DNA of 64,000 bases from Tildeniella torsiva UHER 1998/13D (GCA_019358835.1 JAHHIH010000001.1:372001-436000); one strand, 5' to 3'. Counted from the stretch's first letter, positions 51,854-61,722 are shown. The notes: generated by a model not told the origin, from the letters alone. Program-made: numbers and translations.

Positions 51854-52924
51854 ATGCCCTCCACTAAACCCTGGCTTTCCCTCCGCCCCCGCCGCCTGCC
51901 CCTATCCCTGCGCGTCGATCGCCGGGTGCCCCGCGTTCTGGCCGTACTGCTGGCGATCGCAGCCCTGTCCCTAGTGTTCAACGTCAGCCAGGGCGAATAT
52001 CCGGTGCCGCCGCTAGAAGTCGTGAAGACTATCCTGGGCCTGCCCTCCAACCCCGACTACGCCTTTGTGGTGCAGACGCTGCGGCTGCCTCGGGCGCTGG
52101 TGGCGCTGCTGGTGGGCATGGGGCTGGCCACGGCGGGTGCCATTTTGCAGGGTCTGACCCGTAACCCGCTGGCGGCACCCGAAATTATCGGCATCAACTC
52201 GGGGGCGAGCCTGGTGGCGGTGGGAATAATTGTGCTGCTGCCGGGGCTGCCGGTGGGGTGGCTGCCGATCGCCGCGTTTTTGGGCGGGATGGGGGCGGCG
52301 ATCGCCATCTACCTGCTGGCCTGGAACAGCGGCAGTTCACCCATTCGCCTGATTTTGGTAGGCATTGGCCTCACCTCGCTGACCGGGGCCTTGACCAGTT
52401 TGATGATCACCTTCGGCAATATTTTTGATGTCAGCCAGGCCCTGTTGTGGCTGGCGGGCAGCGTCTACGGTCGCAGTTGGGAGCACCTCTGGCCGCTGCT
52501 GCCCTGGCTGCTGGTATTTCTGCCGCTGGCGATGGTGCTCGCCCGAGACCTAGACACGCTCAACCTGGGGGATAGCCTGGCCCAAGGGCTAGGCAGCCGA
52601 GTAGAGCTGACGCGCAGCCTGCTGCTGCTCTGCACCGTCGCCTTAGCCGGGGCTTCGGTGGCGACCGCTGGGGCAATTGGCTTTGTGGGGCTGATGGCCC
52701 CCCACCTGGGGCGACAGCTGGTGGGGCCATCCCACGGGGGGCTGATTCCGGTGGCGGCGCTGCTCGGGGGCTGCATTGTGGAGCTGGCCGATATTGTGGG
52801 GCGGCTGGCGTTCGCGCCCATTGAGCTGCCCTGCGGGGTGATTACGGCGGTGGTGGGTGCGCCCTATTTTTTGTGGCTGCTCTACCGCGACGGTCAAAGA
52901 CCGGCCCTGGGGAGCAATGGTTGA
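51854..52924 (+). CDS. FecCD-family iron-siderophore ABC permease, second subunit
   Basis: 356 residues from ATG 51854, about ten membrane segments, motifs QTLRLPRALVALLVGMGLAT, GLTRNPLAAPEIIGINSGAS and GAIGFVGLMAPHLGRQL. A basic N-terminal stretch (RPRRLPLSLRVDRRVPR) precedes the first helix. Partner of the permease at 50722. Confidence 0.92.
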   Translation: MPSTKPWLSLRPRRLPLSLRVDRRVPRVLAVLLAIAALSLVFNVSQGEYPVPPLEVVKTILGLPSNPDYAFVVQTLRLPRALVALLVGMGLATAGAILQGLTRNPLAAPEIIGINSGASLVAVGIIVLLPGLPVGWLPIAAFLGGMGAAIAIYLLAWNSGSSPIRLILVGIGLTSLTGALTSLMITFGNIFDVSQALLWLAGSVYGRSWEHLWPLLPWLLVFLPLAMVLARDLDTLNLGDSLAQGLGSRVELTRSLLLLCTVALAGASVATAGAIGFVGLMAPHLGRQLVGPSHGGLIPVAALLGGCIVELADIVGRLAFAPIELPCGVITAVVGAPYFLWLLYRDGQRPALGSNG

Positions 52925-53076
52925 AACCCGGCCCCAGCGGCCAACGCAACCGCTAGCCAAATCTGAAGGCAGGCCCCTTTTCTCTAGCCGTCGTGCGCGA
53001 TGGGGCAGATTTGCCCAAAGCCCTCCCTAAATAAAGATGACAGCAGGGCTTTTAGCGATGTAGTTTGGCATTGAAT

Positions 53077-53120
53077 AGCAGCTGTCATCGATCAAGCAAG
53101 CTTGATCGATGACAGCTGCT
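53077..53120. repeat. Perfect 21-bp inverted repeat
   Basis: Arms 53077-53097 and 53100-53120 are exact complements separated by AA; they contain GCAGCTGTCATCGATCAAG. No T-run. The rest of 52925-53328 shows no gene. Confidence 0.8.
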
Positions 53121-53328
53121 GTTGCCGGTTCTCCTAAAGCCTCTGGGCTGAGGGGTTAGGGAAAATCCAAATACCCGCTAGGTCATCACTAACCCTTGCC
53201 GGTCTGGGTGCTTACCCTGCTGCTAAACTCGGTTTATACGGAGCAGTTTCAGCTCTTTCTAGACAATGGGCGCGTACCTCCGGTGGCCACGACTGCACTA
53301 TCAGGGCCTAGCAAGGAACTAAATCAGC

Positions 53329-54105
53329 TTGAGAGAACAATCCTTTGAGTTCTACAGTGTTGCCTTTTTAGGCATTATTCTGTGTCGCTATTTTCTGGTG
53401 GCAGGCATTACCTACTGGGTCTTTTATTCGCCGATTAGTCGGTCATTTATTAACCCTCGACTGCGGCATCGGGTGCCGTCTTGGCCAGCCATTCGTCACG
53501 ATATTAAGCTGTCGGCGCTGTCGGCACTGGTGTTTGCGCTGTCGGCGGGCTTTGTGCTCTCCGCCTACCAAGATGGAGCCACCCACCTCTACACCAACCC
53601 AAGACAGTATGGGCTGTGGTATCTGGGGTTCAGCTATGGTGCCGTCTTAGTTTTACAAGATACCTATTTTTACTTTACCCACCGGCTGTTTCACCACCCA
53701 AAACTCTTTGCCTGGCTGCACCGGGGGCACCACCGATCGCGCTATCCCACTCCCTGGACTTCCTTTGCCTTTGACCCCTTAGAGGCCGTGGTTCAGGCCG
53801 TGTTTTTAGTAGGCATTATTTTTATTCTGCCGCTGCATTTCATTACGATGATTGCCGTGCTCACCACCATGACCGTATGGGCGGTGCTCAACCATTTGGG
53901 GCCAGATCGCTTACCGACGCTATTTCCTCACCACTGGCTGGGGCAGTGGGTAATTGGCCCGGCCCACCACTCTATTCACCATCTCAAATACACCGTGCAC
54001 TACGGGCTTTACTTCACTTTTTGGGATCGGCTGATGGGCACCCAAGATCCGAGATATACGCAGAATCTAAGCCATTTTCTGCTCGATTCTAGCGACAACG
54101 TTTGA
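53329..54105 (+). CDS. Sterol desaturase/fatty-acid hydroxylase-family membrane di-iron enzyme
   Basis: A 258-residue membrane protein (TTG start at 53329; AAGGA at 53313). Histidine clusters HRLFHH, HRGHHRS, and HHSIHH near the C-terminus make the di-iron site of the fatty acid hydroxylase superfamily. The 4-bp overlap with the CrtW-type gene points to a carotenoid hydroxylase role, but sterol- or lipid-type substrates remain possible. Confidence 0.82.
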   Translation: MREQSFEFYSVAFLGIILCRYFLVAGITYWVFYSPISRSFINPRLRHRVPSWPAIRHDIKLSALSALVFALSAGFVLSAYQDGATHLYTNPRQYGLWYLGFSYGAVLVLQDTYFYFTHRLFHHPKLFAWLHRGHHRSRYPTPWTSFAFDPLEAVVQAVFLVGIIFILPLHFITMIAVLTTMTVWAVLNHLGPDRLPTLFPHHWLGQWVIGPAHHSIHHLKYTVHYGLYFTFWDRLMGTQDPRYTQNLSHFLLDSSDNV

Positions 54106-54866
54106 CCCATAACCCCAGGTATTTATTGCTGAAGTCTGTGTTTTCTCGTTATCGGCCATTTCCCTTAACCGGTATTTTTGTCGCTTTGGTAATTGTGGCG
54201 CTCTGGCTGAGCAGTTTGGTATGGCTCTTGCGGGTAGATATCGCTCAGGTCAACCTTCTATGGATTTTTGTCGCGCTATTGGGGCGAACCTATATTCAAA
54301 CTGGGCTATTTATTGTGGCCCACGATGCCATTCACGGGGTGGTGATGCCGGGCGATCGCCGCATCAACCACGGCATTGGGCGGTTAGCCGTGACCCTATA
54401 TGCCTTGCTTTCCTACCAAAAACTTGCTATTAACCATTGGCGGCACCATCGGTATCCCGGTCAAGCACAGGATCCTGATTTTCACGACGGCATTCACCGC
54501 AGCCTTGCCCTCTGGTATTTGAAATTTATGGCGGGTTATCTCAAAGGTGGAGACCAGGCTGTTCTGGTGCTAAAGCTAGTTGTTATCGTCCTAATCTTCA
54601 CGATTGGATTTCAAATTCCCGTCAGCAATTTGGGATTATTTTGGCTGTTGCCCATTGTCTTAAGCTCAATGCAGCTATTTTTATTTGGCACCTATTTACC
54701 CCACCGATCGGAGCGATCGGCCAACCACCACTGTGCGACTAGCAGCAACTATCCGCTGCTGCTGTCGCTGCTGACCTGTTACTACTTCGGCTACCACTGG
54801 GAGCATCACGAATATCCCCATTTGCCCTGGTACAGCCTGCCCGCTGCGCGGCAGCTCAATTCCTAG
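54102..54866 (+). CDS. crtW: Beta-carotene ketolase, CrtW type
   Basis: A 254-residue membrane di-iron oxygenase (TTG start in TTGA overlap). Histidine boxes: HDAIH (74-78), HWRHHRYPG, and HWEHHEYPHLPWYSLP at the C-terminus, the pattern of CrtW ketolases. It introduces 4-keto groups to give echinenone or canthaxanthin. The fatty acid desaturase family is the alternative, but the C-terminal motif favours CrtW. Confidence 0.88.
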   Translation: MTHNPRYLLLKSVFSRYRPFPLTGIFVALVIVALWLSSLVWLLRVDIAQVNLLWIFVALLGRTYIQTGLFIVAHDAIHGVVMPGDRRINHGIGRLAVTLYALLSYQKLAINHWRHHRYPGQAQDPDFHDGIHRSLALWYLKFMAGYLKGGDQAVLVLKLVVIVLIFTIGFQIPVSNLGLFWLLPIVLSSMQLFLFGTYLPHRSERSANHHCATSSNYPLLLSLLTCYYFGYHWEHHEYPHLPWYSLPAARQLNS

Positions 54867-54924
54867 ACGCGATCGCGCAAGGCTTTAGGCACGCGCAAGA
54901 CAATCAGGTGTAGCTGTAGCCAGT

Positions 54925-55097
54925 CTCAGTAGATCACAAAGCCCCCGCAGCCCTCACCCCCAGCCCCTCTCCCAGGCAGGAGAGGGGAGCCCTCACCCCA
55001 ACCCTCTCCCAATTTTGGGAGAGGGGTTTGGGGTGTAGCTTGCTTCCCGCAGGGTGGGCAATGCTGCGACCAGGTACATTGTTTTCGATCTACTAAG
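54925..55097. mobile_element. MITE-like element, copy 1
   Basis: About 173 bp bounded by inverted termini CTCAGTAGATC (54925-54935) and GATCTACTAAG (55087-55097). Inside are two hairpins of CCCTCTCCC/GGGAGAGGG type. The second copy is at 60377-60553 in the same orientation. Confidence 0.7.
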
Positions 55098-55159
55098 TCT
55101 GGTTCAGACATTTCCCCTCAAAACGTTGCCGATCCTTTGTTTAAACGCCCATCCTGTAC

Positions 55160-56299
55160 CTACCCCTCTGCCTCCAGAATCTCGGGGATCAGCGGACTGG
55201 CTGACAGCGCTGGCTGGTAAAAGCGATAGGTATTGCGCCCGTTGTGTTTGGCTTTGTAGAGCGCCCGGTCGGCGTGGCGCAGCAGGGTCGAGGGGTCGCT
55301 GCCGTGCTGGGGAAACAGGGCGATGCCCAGGCTAATGGTCATGGGCAATCTGTGGTCTTCGACTGAGAAGTCGGGTTGCAGGCTTTCGAGGATGCGATCG
55401 CAGGTTCTGACCACCGACTCGATGGCCGTTAGCCGAGAGAGCACCAGCACAAACTCATCGCCACCCCAGCGCACCAGCAGGTCTTCTTGGCGCAGGCAGT
55501 GGGCCAACCGCTGGGCAACCTGGCGCAGCAGTTGGTCGCCCACGCTGTGGCCCAGGGTGTCGTTGATGGCCTTAAAGCGATCGAGGTCTAAAAACGCCAC
55601 CGCCACCTGGGTACTTTGGCGAGCGGCCTGGGCCAGCGCCCTGGGCAGGTAGGTATCGAGAGAGGCGCGGTTGGGCAGCCCGGTGAGCTGGTCGTAAAAG
55701 GCCTGATGGTGAATTTTGGCTTCGATCTGCTTTTGCCGCGTGATGTTTCGAATCAGCCAGTGCAGACGCGCTTCACCCCCCTCACGGCTAGTCGATAGGG
55801 TGATGGCCACATCTATGGCGGGGCCTTGGCGGGGCGTGATCTGGGTTTCCCAGGGTTTGAGGGGCAAGGCCTGGGAGGTCGAGGCCTGGTTTAACTGGGT
55901 CAGCAGATCGTAGAAGCCCGCCCGCTTTTGAATGGGGAGAAACAGCATCAGGGGCTTGTCGATTAAAGACTCCTGGGGCAGTTGCAGCAGGGTGGCGATC
56001 GCCACGTTGGCCGCTTGAATAATGCCTTTGTCATTGCTCACCAGGTAGCCATCGGGGGCCAGGTTAAACAGATCTTGGTAGCGCTGGCGCTCAATCTCGA
56101 TCTGGTTGCGGTAGTCGAGCAGGGCTTGGTTTTGCTCAATCAATTCTTCGTGGGCGGCGCGCAGCTCTTCGAGCACCAGGCTGAGATCGTCTAGCGCTAG
56201 CGCCAGCAGCCCCGGCTGAATGGGTGATTCGCTGGCGCGATCGCGCAGCAGCAGCGCCCGTTGCTGTACCGCGTCAATACGCGTAAACATCATTTTCAT
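55160..56299 (-). CDS. PAS-GGDEF diguanylate cyclase
   Basis: 379 residues: N-terminal helical region, PAS domain (~65-180; QDLFNLAPDGYLVSNDKGII), then GGDEF domain. The active site is the canonical RWGGDEFV, and RQED five residues before it is an RxxD inhibitory site. It makes c-di-GMP, is soluble, and overlaps the next gene upstream by 4 bp. Confidence 0.9.
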   Translation of the reverse strand: MKMMFTRIDAVQQRALLLRDRASESPIQPGLLALALDDLSLVLEELRAAHEELIEQNQALLDYRNQIEIERQRYQDLFNLAPDGYLVSNDKGIIQAANVAIATLLQLPQESLIDKPLMLFLPIQKRAGFYDLLTQLNQASTSQALPLKPWETQITPRQGPAIDVAITLSTSREGGEARLHWLIRNITRQKQIEAKIHHQAFYDQLTGLPNRASLDTYLPRALAQAARQSTQVAVAFLDLDRFKAINDTLGHSVGDQLLRQVAQRLAHCLRQEDLLVRWGGDEFVLVLSRLTAIESVVRTCDRILESLQPDFSVEDHRLPMTISLGIALFPQHGSDPSTLLRHADRALYKAKHNGRNTYRFYQPALSASPLIPEILEAEG

Positions 56300-56964
56300 T
56301 GGAGTTTACCTTGGCGGCATTCGCTCAGCTCTTGGCGCAGACAGGCATTTTCTGCGGTGAGTTTGACTTTGCCCTCTAGATCATCGTAGGCGGCCTTCAG
56401 CCGCTGCTCCATGAGCCTCTGGTCAGAGATATCCCGCAGCGACCAAAGAATAGTGCCTCCCCCCTTGCGGCGGTCTTTGAGGTAGTTGGTGGTAATGGCT
56501 ACGGTAATGGGCTCGGCCTGGCGCGGAATTAGCCTGATCTCCCAGGGTTCGGCAGGGTTGGGGTTGTCCAGCCGCTGCTGAAAGCCTGGCCAATCGCCTA
56601 GCTCGATCAGCGATAGAAGGGGCTTACCCACGAGCCCTTCCTGGGCTAGCGAAAACAGCGCCTCTGCCGCTTGGTTGGCCTGGTAGATCTTACCCTTTTC
56701 GTCGGTTACCAGATAGGCATCGGGGGCGAGTTCAAACAGGGTGCGATAGCGCTGACGCTCTAGATCGATTTGCAGCCGGGTGTTGGCAAGGGCCTCGTTT
56801 TGCTGGTGCAGCTCGGCATCGACCGCCTGAAGCTCTTCGAGTACAAAATAGAGTTCTTTGAGGGCTTGCTCCAGCAGCTCTGGCTCAACGGGGTCGGTGG
56901 TGGCTTGCTCGCGCAGCTGTAATGCTCGCTGGTAAACGGCTTCAATTTGATGGGAGATACCCAT
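56296..56964 (-). CDS. PAS-domain protein
   Basis: 222 residues from ATG 56964 (AGGAAGA upstream). An N-terminal coiled coil (EEHL-like helices ~10-70) and one PAS domain (YRTLFELAPDAYLVTDEKGK) resemble the first half of the adjacent diguanylate cyclase, pointing to duplication. A C-terminal coiled coil ends it; no output domain. Probably a sensor partner in the operon. Confidence 0.82.
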   Translation of the reverse strand: MGISHQIEAVYQRALQLREQATTDPVEPELLEQALKELYFVLEELQAVDAELHQQNEALANTRLQIDLERQRYRTLFELAPDAYLVTDEKGKIYQANQAAEALFSLAQEGLVGKPLLSLIELGDWPGFQQRLDNPNPAEPWEIRLIPRQAEPITVAITTNYLKDRRKGGGTILWSLRDISDQRLMEQRLKAAYDDLEGKVKLTAENACLRQELSECRQGKLQ

Positions 56965-57326
56965 AACGTTAGTTCTTCCTGCTAAGAGGCTGCTCACCCA
57001 AGGGATGAACAACGGGAGTGGGGCAGTAGAATTAAGCTAGAGTGCCTTGGGTATTAAAAGCAAGATCTTTGGTATCAAATTAGGTCTAGTTCCCTTGGAA
57101 CAATACCCCTTAAAACCATAATCCCACTAATTCTTATGTATTCCCTAAAAAACATTAATATTATTAATGCATAATAAACCTCACTAGCCAGTCAAAAACT
57201 CTAAAGCCGTAGGTCTTTCAATCTTTTGAGGCTCTTTGGCTCCATTGCCAGGCAAAAAGTATTTTCCATAGGGCTCAGAATTTGCTGCATTTTTGGCTCT
57301 ATGGCCCAGGCGGTAGCCAGGGCTAC
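56965..57326. other. Intergenic region without recognised feature
   Basis: About 360 bp, AT-rich at 57110-57180. I see no gene, clear promoter or repeat beyond short palindromes such as TTAATATTATTAA. Confidence 0.5.
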
Positions 57327-60300
57327 CTAATCATCGACAGCAGAGTGCCCAGGGATATTTTCAATGGCCAGCAAAATCAGATCATGCTCCTCAGATCGCA
57401 CCATTTTGCGGGCGTTGAGCCGCATGGTTTTGGGGCCAATGGTCTCAAAGTCGTGCACCACCTCAAAGTCATCGATCTGAGAACTCTGGGGCAGCAGATC
57501 GTAGAGCAGCGATCGCAGCTGAGGGATATCCCACTGGCCGTTGCCCAGCTCAAAAATAGAGCGCCCCTCAGTGTCGCCGGGGTTGACCCGAAAGGTTTGG
57601 TAGAACTGGCGGTTGGCCGTCACCACCCGGAGGTCGCCGCTTAGCACCACCAGGGGTTCTCGCACGGTCTGCACAATCGCATCGGCGTAGTCGCGGGCCT
57701 GGCGCAGCTGCTCTGAGCTGCGCTTGAGGTCATCGATATCGACCAGCACCACCACCGCCCCATCAATGCGGTTGTCGAGGGTGCGATAGGGGCGAATGCG
57801 CAGGTCGTACCAATGGTTGTTTTGGTCTTGCACCTCCTGGCTGGTCTGCACCAGGGTATTGATTACCGCTAAGATTTGCGCCTCTAGGTCGGTCACGGCA
57901 AGGCGATGGTTGATGTCGCTCAGCGGTCGGCCCAAATCGCTGGGGATCAGGTTAAAGATTTCCGCCGCCGTGGGAGTAAATCGGCGAATTTTAAGATTGC
58001 CCTCTAGCATCAAAACGGGAATGTGAATGCTGCTGAGCAGGTTTTGAAAATCGTCGCTAATGCGGGTAGTTTCGGCGTTGCGTCGGTAGAGTTCATCGTT
58101 GATGGTGCTGAGTTCTTCGTTGGTCGCCTGAATCTCTTCTTTGGCGGTTTGCAGCTCTTCGTTAGTGCTTTGCAGCTCTTCGTTGCTAGAGAGAATTTCT
58201 TCGTTCGCCGCCCGCAGATCCTGGTTGGTGGCCTCTTGCTCTTGAATAATCGACTGGAGGTGAGCGCGGGTGGTGTCTAGATCGTGCTGAAGGGCCAGAT
58301 TGATCTGGCGCACCTGGCTGAGGTCTGAGTCTGGGGCTTCGCTGTCTGCCGCTAGACGTGCTGCATCGGCGGCTGCGCCCTCGGCGGGCAGATCGGTGAA
58401 CAGTACCAGATAGTGGGTTTTGCCCTCGATCTCGGGCGCAATGGGCACCACCTCGATCTGCACTGGCCGGGGGCGATCGCCCTCCTCTAGCAGCAGCGAT
58501 CGCCGCCAGACCGCCTGGGCCGACTGCTTGGCCTGGTAGAGGGCGGTGCGCAAATCGAGCCGCAGCCCTTCCTTAGCCATGCTCAGCAGGTTGAGGCTGG
58601 CGCGGCCGGGGGAGGGCTCTAGGTAAGCCCCGGTCTGGCCGCGAAACTGCAAAATCTCGAGGCGATCGTTCACCAAAACCCCCACCGGCCCGTAGCGATT
58701 GAGCACAATCTGATCGGCGAGGCTGTAGAGGTCGATATCCTGCCGCCGCTCGGGCGGCGGCGCGGGGCGAGACGTTGCGGGGCTGGGGGCGTAGGCGCTG
58801 GGGTCAAAATCAAAGCTCAGCGGCAGCGACGACGACTGCTTGGCGTAGAGCTTGTAGCGACTATCGACCAGGGAAAATAAATGGCTAAATTCTCCCGCCG
58901 TCTCCGACGACCCCAGCAGCAAAAAGCCGCCGGGCTTAAGGCCGTAGTGGAACATTGGCAGCACTTTGTTTTGCAGGGCCGCCCCAAAGTAGATCAGCAC
59001 ATTGCGGCAGCTAATCAGGTCTAACCGCGAAAATGGGGGGTCGCTGACCAGGTTTTGGCAGGCAAAAATGCACAGTTCTCGCACTAGTTTGTTGATCTGG
59101 TAGCCCCCTTCGGCGGGCACAAAAAACCGCTGTAAACGCTCGGGCGATACCTCGGTCACTTGGCTGGGGGAATACCAGCCAAAGCGGGCCACCTCAATGG
59201 CCTGTTCGCTGACATCGGTGGCAAAAATCTGAATCGACGGGCTAGCGGTGTGGCGGCCCAGATATTCGAGCAGGCAGATGGCGATGGAGTAGGCTTCTTC
59301 ACCGGTTGAGCAGCCTGCCACCCAAATGCGTAAGGGCAGATCGGGGCTGCGATCGCGCAGCAGGGTCGGCAGCACCGTTTGGCCCAGGGCCGCAAACACC
59401 TCCGCATCGCGAAAGAAGCTGGTCACCCCGATCAAAATTTCCTGGTACAGGGCTTTGACCTCCCCAGGGTTGGCCTGGAGGTACTGACTGTAGCTCTCCA
59501 GGCTTTCGAGGTGGTGCAGGGCCATGCGGCGAAAGACGCGCCGCTTTATGGTAGTGGGCTTGTATTGGGCAAAGTCAACCTTCGTGGCCCGCTTCAGCAG
59601 GTTGAGAATGTCAGTCATCACCCTGGGCTCTTCGTTCATCGCGCTGGGCGTTTCGTTAGGGCTCACCGCCGGCTCAGCCGGGGCGCTGCTGATGACGTAG
59701 GGGTGAGCGCTGAGACCGGCCAGGGTTTGGGCAATCTCTTCTGGGGTCTGAATAAAGTCAACCTGCCCCGTGGCGATCGCCATCCGGGGCATGCTGCTGA
59801 ACTCGGCGGAAGCCTCTGACTGCGAAAAGGTAATGCCCCCCGCCGCCTTGATCGCCTCTAGCCCCAGGGTGCCGTCGGCATCGGCCCCCGAGAGCACCAC
59901 GCCAATGGCCCGATTGCCCCGCTCTTCGGCCAGGGCGCTAAAGAATCCGTCAATAATGCGGCTAACCCGGCGCGATCGCGATCGCGGCTGAAGCCGCAGC
60001 TCGCCCGCCACAATCGTCATTTCCGTGTTGGGTGGGATGATATAGACCTGGTTGGGGGCGATCGCCACCCCATCGACCACCTCATGCACCGGCATCTCGG
60101 TAGTGCGGCCCATGATTTCGGTGAGCAGGCTGGGCTGGTTGGGGTCTAAATGCTGCACCAGCACAAAGGCCATGCCCGTCTCGGTGGGCAGATGGCTGAG
60201 CAGTTCGGTAAAGGCCTCTAGCCCCCCCGCCGACGCCCCAATCGCCACCACCGGAAACGAGTCTTCGGGCACCGCTGGGTTAGCGGTCTTAGGCTGGGGA

Positions 60301-60335
60301 GCATCATCGTCTGGAGCAGTGGGCTGGGAAGACAT
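57327..60335 (-). CDS. CheB-CheR-PAS hybrid chemotaxis-type protein
   Basis: 1002 residues from ATG 60335. Order: CheB methylesterase domain (~25-215; GASAGG at 33-38, VLVQHLDPNQPSLLTE, SGADADGTLG), CheR methyltransferase (~245-510; VAGCSTGEEAYSIAICLLEY), a PAS-like part, a long coiled coil (~680-760; EEILSSNEELQSTNEELQ), then one or two PAS domains at the C-terminus. No kinase or response-regulator domain. Such hybrids occur in atypical signalling; the downstream PAS and GGDEF genes suggest a c-di-GMP pathway. Confidence 0.9.
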   Translation of the reverse strand: MSSQPTAPDDDAPQPKTANPAVPEDSFPVVAIGASAGGLEAFTELLSHLPTETGMAFVLVQHLDPNQPSLLTEIMGRTTEMPVHEVVDGVAIAPNQVYIIPPNTEMTIVAGELRLQPRSRSRRVSRIIDGFFSALAEERGNRAIGVVLSGADADGTLGLEAIKAAGGITFSQSEASAEFSSMPRMAIATGQVDFIQTPEEIAQTLAGLSAHPYVISSAPAEPAVSPNETPSAMNEEPRVMTDILNLLKRATKVDFAQYKPTTIKRRVFRRMALHHLESLESYSQYLQANPGEVKALYQEILIGVTSFFRDAEVFAALGQTVLPTLLRDRSPDLPLRIWVAGCSTGEEAYSIAICLLEYLGRHTASPSIQIFATDVSEQAIEVARFGWYSPSQVTEVSPERLQRFFVPAEGGYQINKLVRELCIFACQNLVSDPPFSRLDLISCRNVLIYFGAALQNKVLPMFHYGLKPGGFLLLGSSETAGEFSHLFSLVDSRYKLYAKQSSSLPLSFDFDPSAYAPSPATSRPAPPPERRQDIDLYSLADQIVLNRYGPVGVLVNDRLEILQFRGQTGAYLEPSPGRASLNLLSMAKEGLRLDLRTALYQAKQSAQAVWRRSLLLEEGDRPRPVQIEVVPIAPEIEGKTHYLVLFTDLPAEGAAADAARLAADSEAPDSDLSQVRQINLALQHDLDTTRAHLQSIIQEQEATNQDLRAANEEILSSNEELQSTNEELQTAKEEIQATNEELSTINDELYRRNAETTRISDDFQNLLSSIHIPVLMLEGNLKIRRFTPTAAEIFNLIPSDLGRPLSDINHRLAVTDLEAQILAVINTLVQTSQEVQDQNNHWYDLRIRPYRTLDNRIDGAVVVLVDIDDLKRSSEQLRQARDYADAIVQTVREPLVVLSGDLRVVTANRQFYQTFRVNPGDTEGRSIFELGNGQWDIPQLRSLLYDLLPQSSQIDDFEVVHDFETIGPKTMRLNARKMVRSEEHDLILLAIENIPGHSAVDD

Positions 60336-60376
60336 ACTTACCGATAGGCTGCGGCCTAAACTGAGCACCGTCTAGT

Positions 60377-60553
60377 TTCAGTGGATCGCAAAGTCCTCGC
60401 TAGCCCTCTCCCCCAGCCCCTCTCCCAGAAAGGAGAGGGGAGCCGGAAAACCTTTCAAAGTCCCTCTCCCAGCTTGGGAGAGGGATTTAGGGTGAGGGCT
60501 TCCCGCAGGGTGGGCTAGATCTCGTCAGGAGAGATTGTTTTCGATCTACTGAG
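60377..60553. mobile_element. MITE-like element, copy 2
   Basis: About 177 bp with termini TTCAGTGGATC (60377-60387) and GATCTACTGAG (60543-60553), the same internal hairpins and a shared CTTCCCGCAGGGTGGGC segment. It lies directly upstream of the CheB-CheR gene. The rest of the 60336-60721 gap shows no gene. Confidence 0.7.
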
Positions 60554-60721
60554 TTTCCCTCAGGATACGCGAGAAAACCCAGAGCACTCCGAATGAAAGA
60601 AAGCTCGGGCACTGCTCGGCTTGAACGGAAAACCTTCACCAGCCTCGACTACCCTAGGGCTGGCCGGTTCAAACCGGCCAAGAGACGCTAAACTCTCCTT
60701 TGCATTCAACCAACCTCTACT

Positions 60722-61528
60722 GTGCTGCCACCGGAAAATCTGATGCGACTAAATGCAGGGTGTGAGCTTTTATTTGAGACCACTGAGCCTTCGCCGCTCA
60801 TCCTCATGCTGCGCCCGCGCGATGGGGCCGCCCAGCAGATCATTCAAGACAACCTAGAGCTTGAGCCCACCGTACCCGTGGTGGACTATGTCGATAGCTA
60901 CGGCAACCTGTGCCAGCGGCTGGTCGCCCCGGTGGGGCAGCTGCGGGTGCGCAGCACCTCTACCGTCGAGGTCGCCGATGCGATCGATGTGCAGTTTGGC
61001 GCTGAGTTTGTGCCCGTGCAAGACCTGCCCGACTATGCGCTCCAGTTTCTGCTGCCCAGCCGCTACTGCCAGTCTGACCTAATGGCCGATTTGGCCACCA
61101 AAATCGTGGCCGACATTGAGCCCGCCTACGACCAGGTCGAGGCGATTCGCCACTGGATTCACACCAACATTGAGTACCGCTACGACACCAGCGATGCCTC
61201 GACTTCGGCGATGGAAACCGAAAAAAATCGGGTGGGGGTGTGCCGCGACTTTGTGCATTTAGGCCTGGCCCTGTGCCGCAGCTTGACGATTCCGGCCCGC
61301 ATGGTGGTGGGCTACCTGCACCAGCTCGACCCGATGGATCTGCACGCCTGGTTTGAGGCCTACGTGGGCGATCGCTGGTATACCTTTGATGCAACTCAGC
61401 CCACCCCCAAGGGCGATCGCATTGTTATTGCCTACGGTCGAGATGCTGCCGATGTCGCCCTGGCCACCCAGTACGGGCCGCTCCAGCTAACTGAAATGCA
61501 AGTCTGGGTCAACCCCTCAACCGATTGA
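60722..61528 (+). CDS. Transglutaminase-like cysteine peptidase family protein
   Basis: 268 residues from GTG 60722 (an ATG 7 codons later is possible). N-terminal beta-rich domain, then the transglutaminase-like core: Cys in RVGVCRDFVHLGLALCR, His in MDLHAWFEAYVG and Asp in WYTFDATQPTP. Often found beside peptide-modifying genes; here alone. Substrate unknown. Confidence 0.88.
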   Translation: MLPPENLMRLNAGCELLFETTEPSPLILMLRPRDGAAQQIIQDNLELEPTVPVVDYVDSYGNLCQRLVAPVGQLRVRSTSTVEVADAIDVQFGAEFVPVQDLPDYALQFLLPSRYCQSDLMADLATKIVADIEPAYDQVEAIRHWIHTNIEYRYDTSDASTSAMETEKNRVGVCRDFVHLGLALCRSLTIPARMVVGYLHQLDPMDLHAWFEAYVGDRWYTFDATQPTPKGDRIVIAYGRDAADVALATQYGPLQLTEMQVWVNPSTD

Positions 61529-61722
61529 TTGCCCCTGATTAGTTGTTCTACTTGGTTCAAGCCAATCGATCCCTACTAGAATATAGGTAATTCCAGCGAT
61601 GACGCTATCCGCTGCGAGGCCGCCATTATGGATGCCGCGACGTTTAGGACAGTGTGCAAAAGGCCAAATAATTTTTAGATCCCAAAATCTAAAAAGATTG
61701 ATTTCTAGATAGGTAAAGAACC

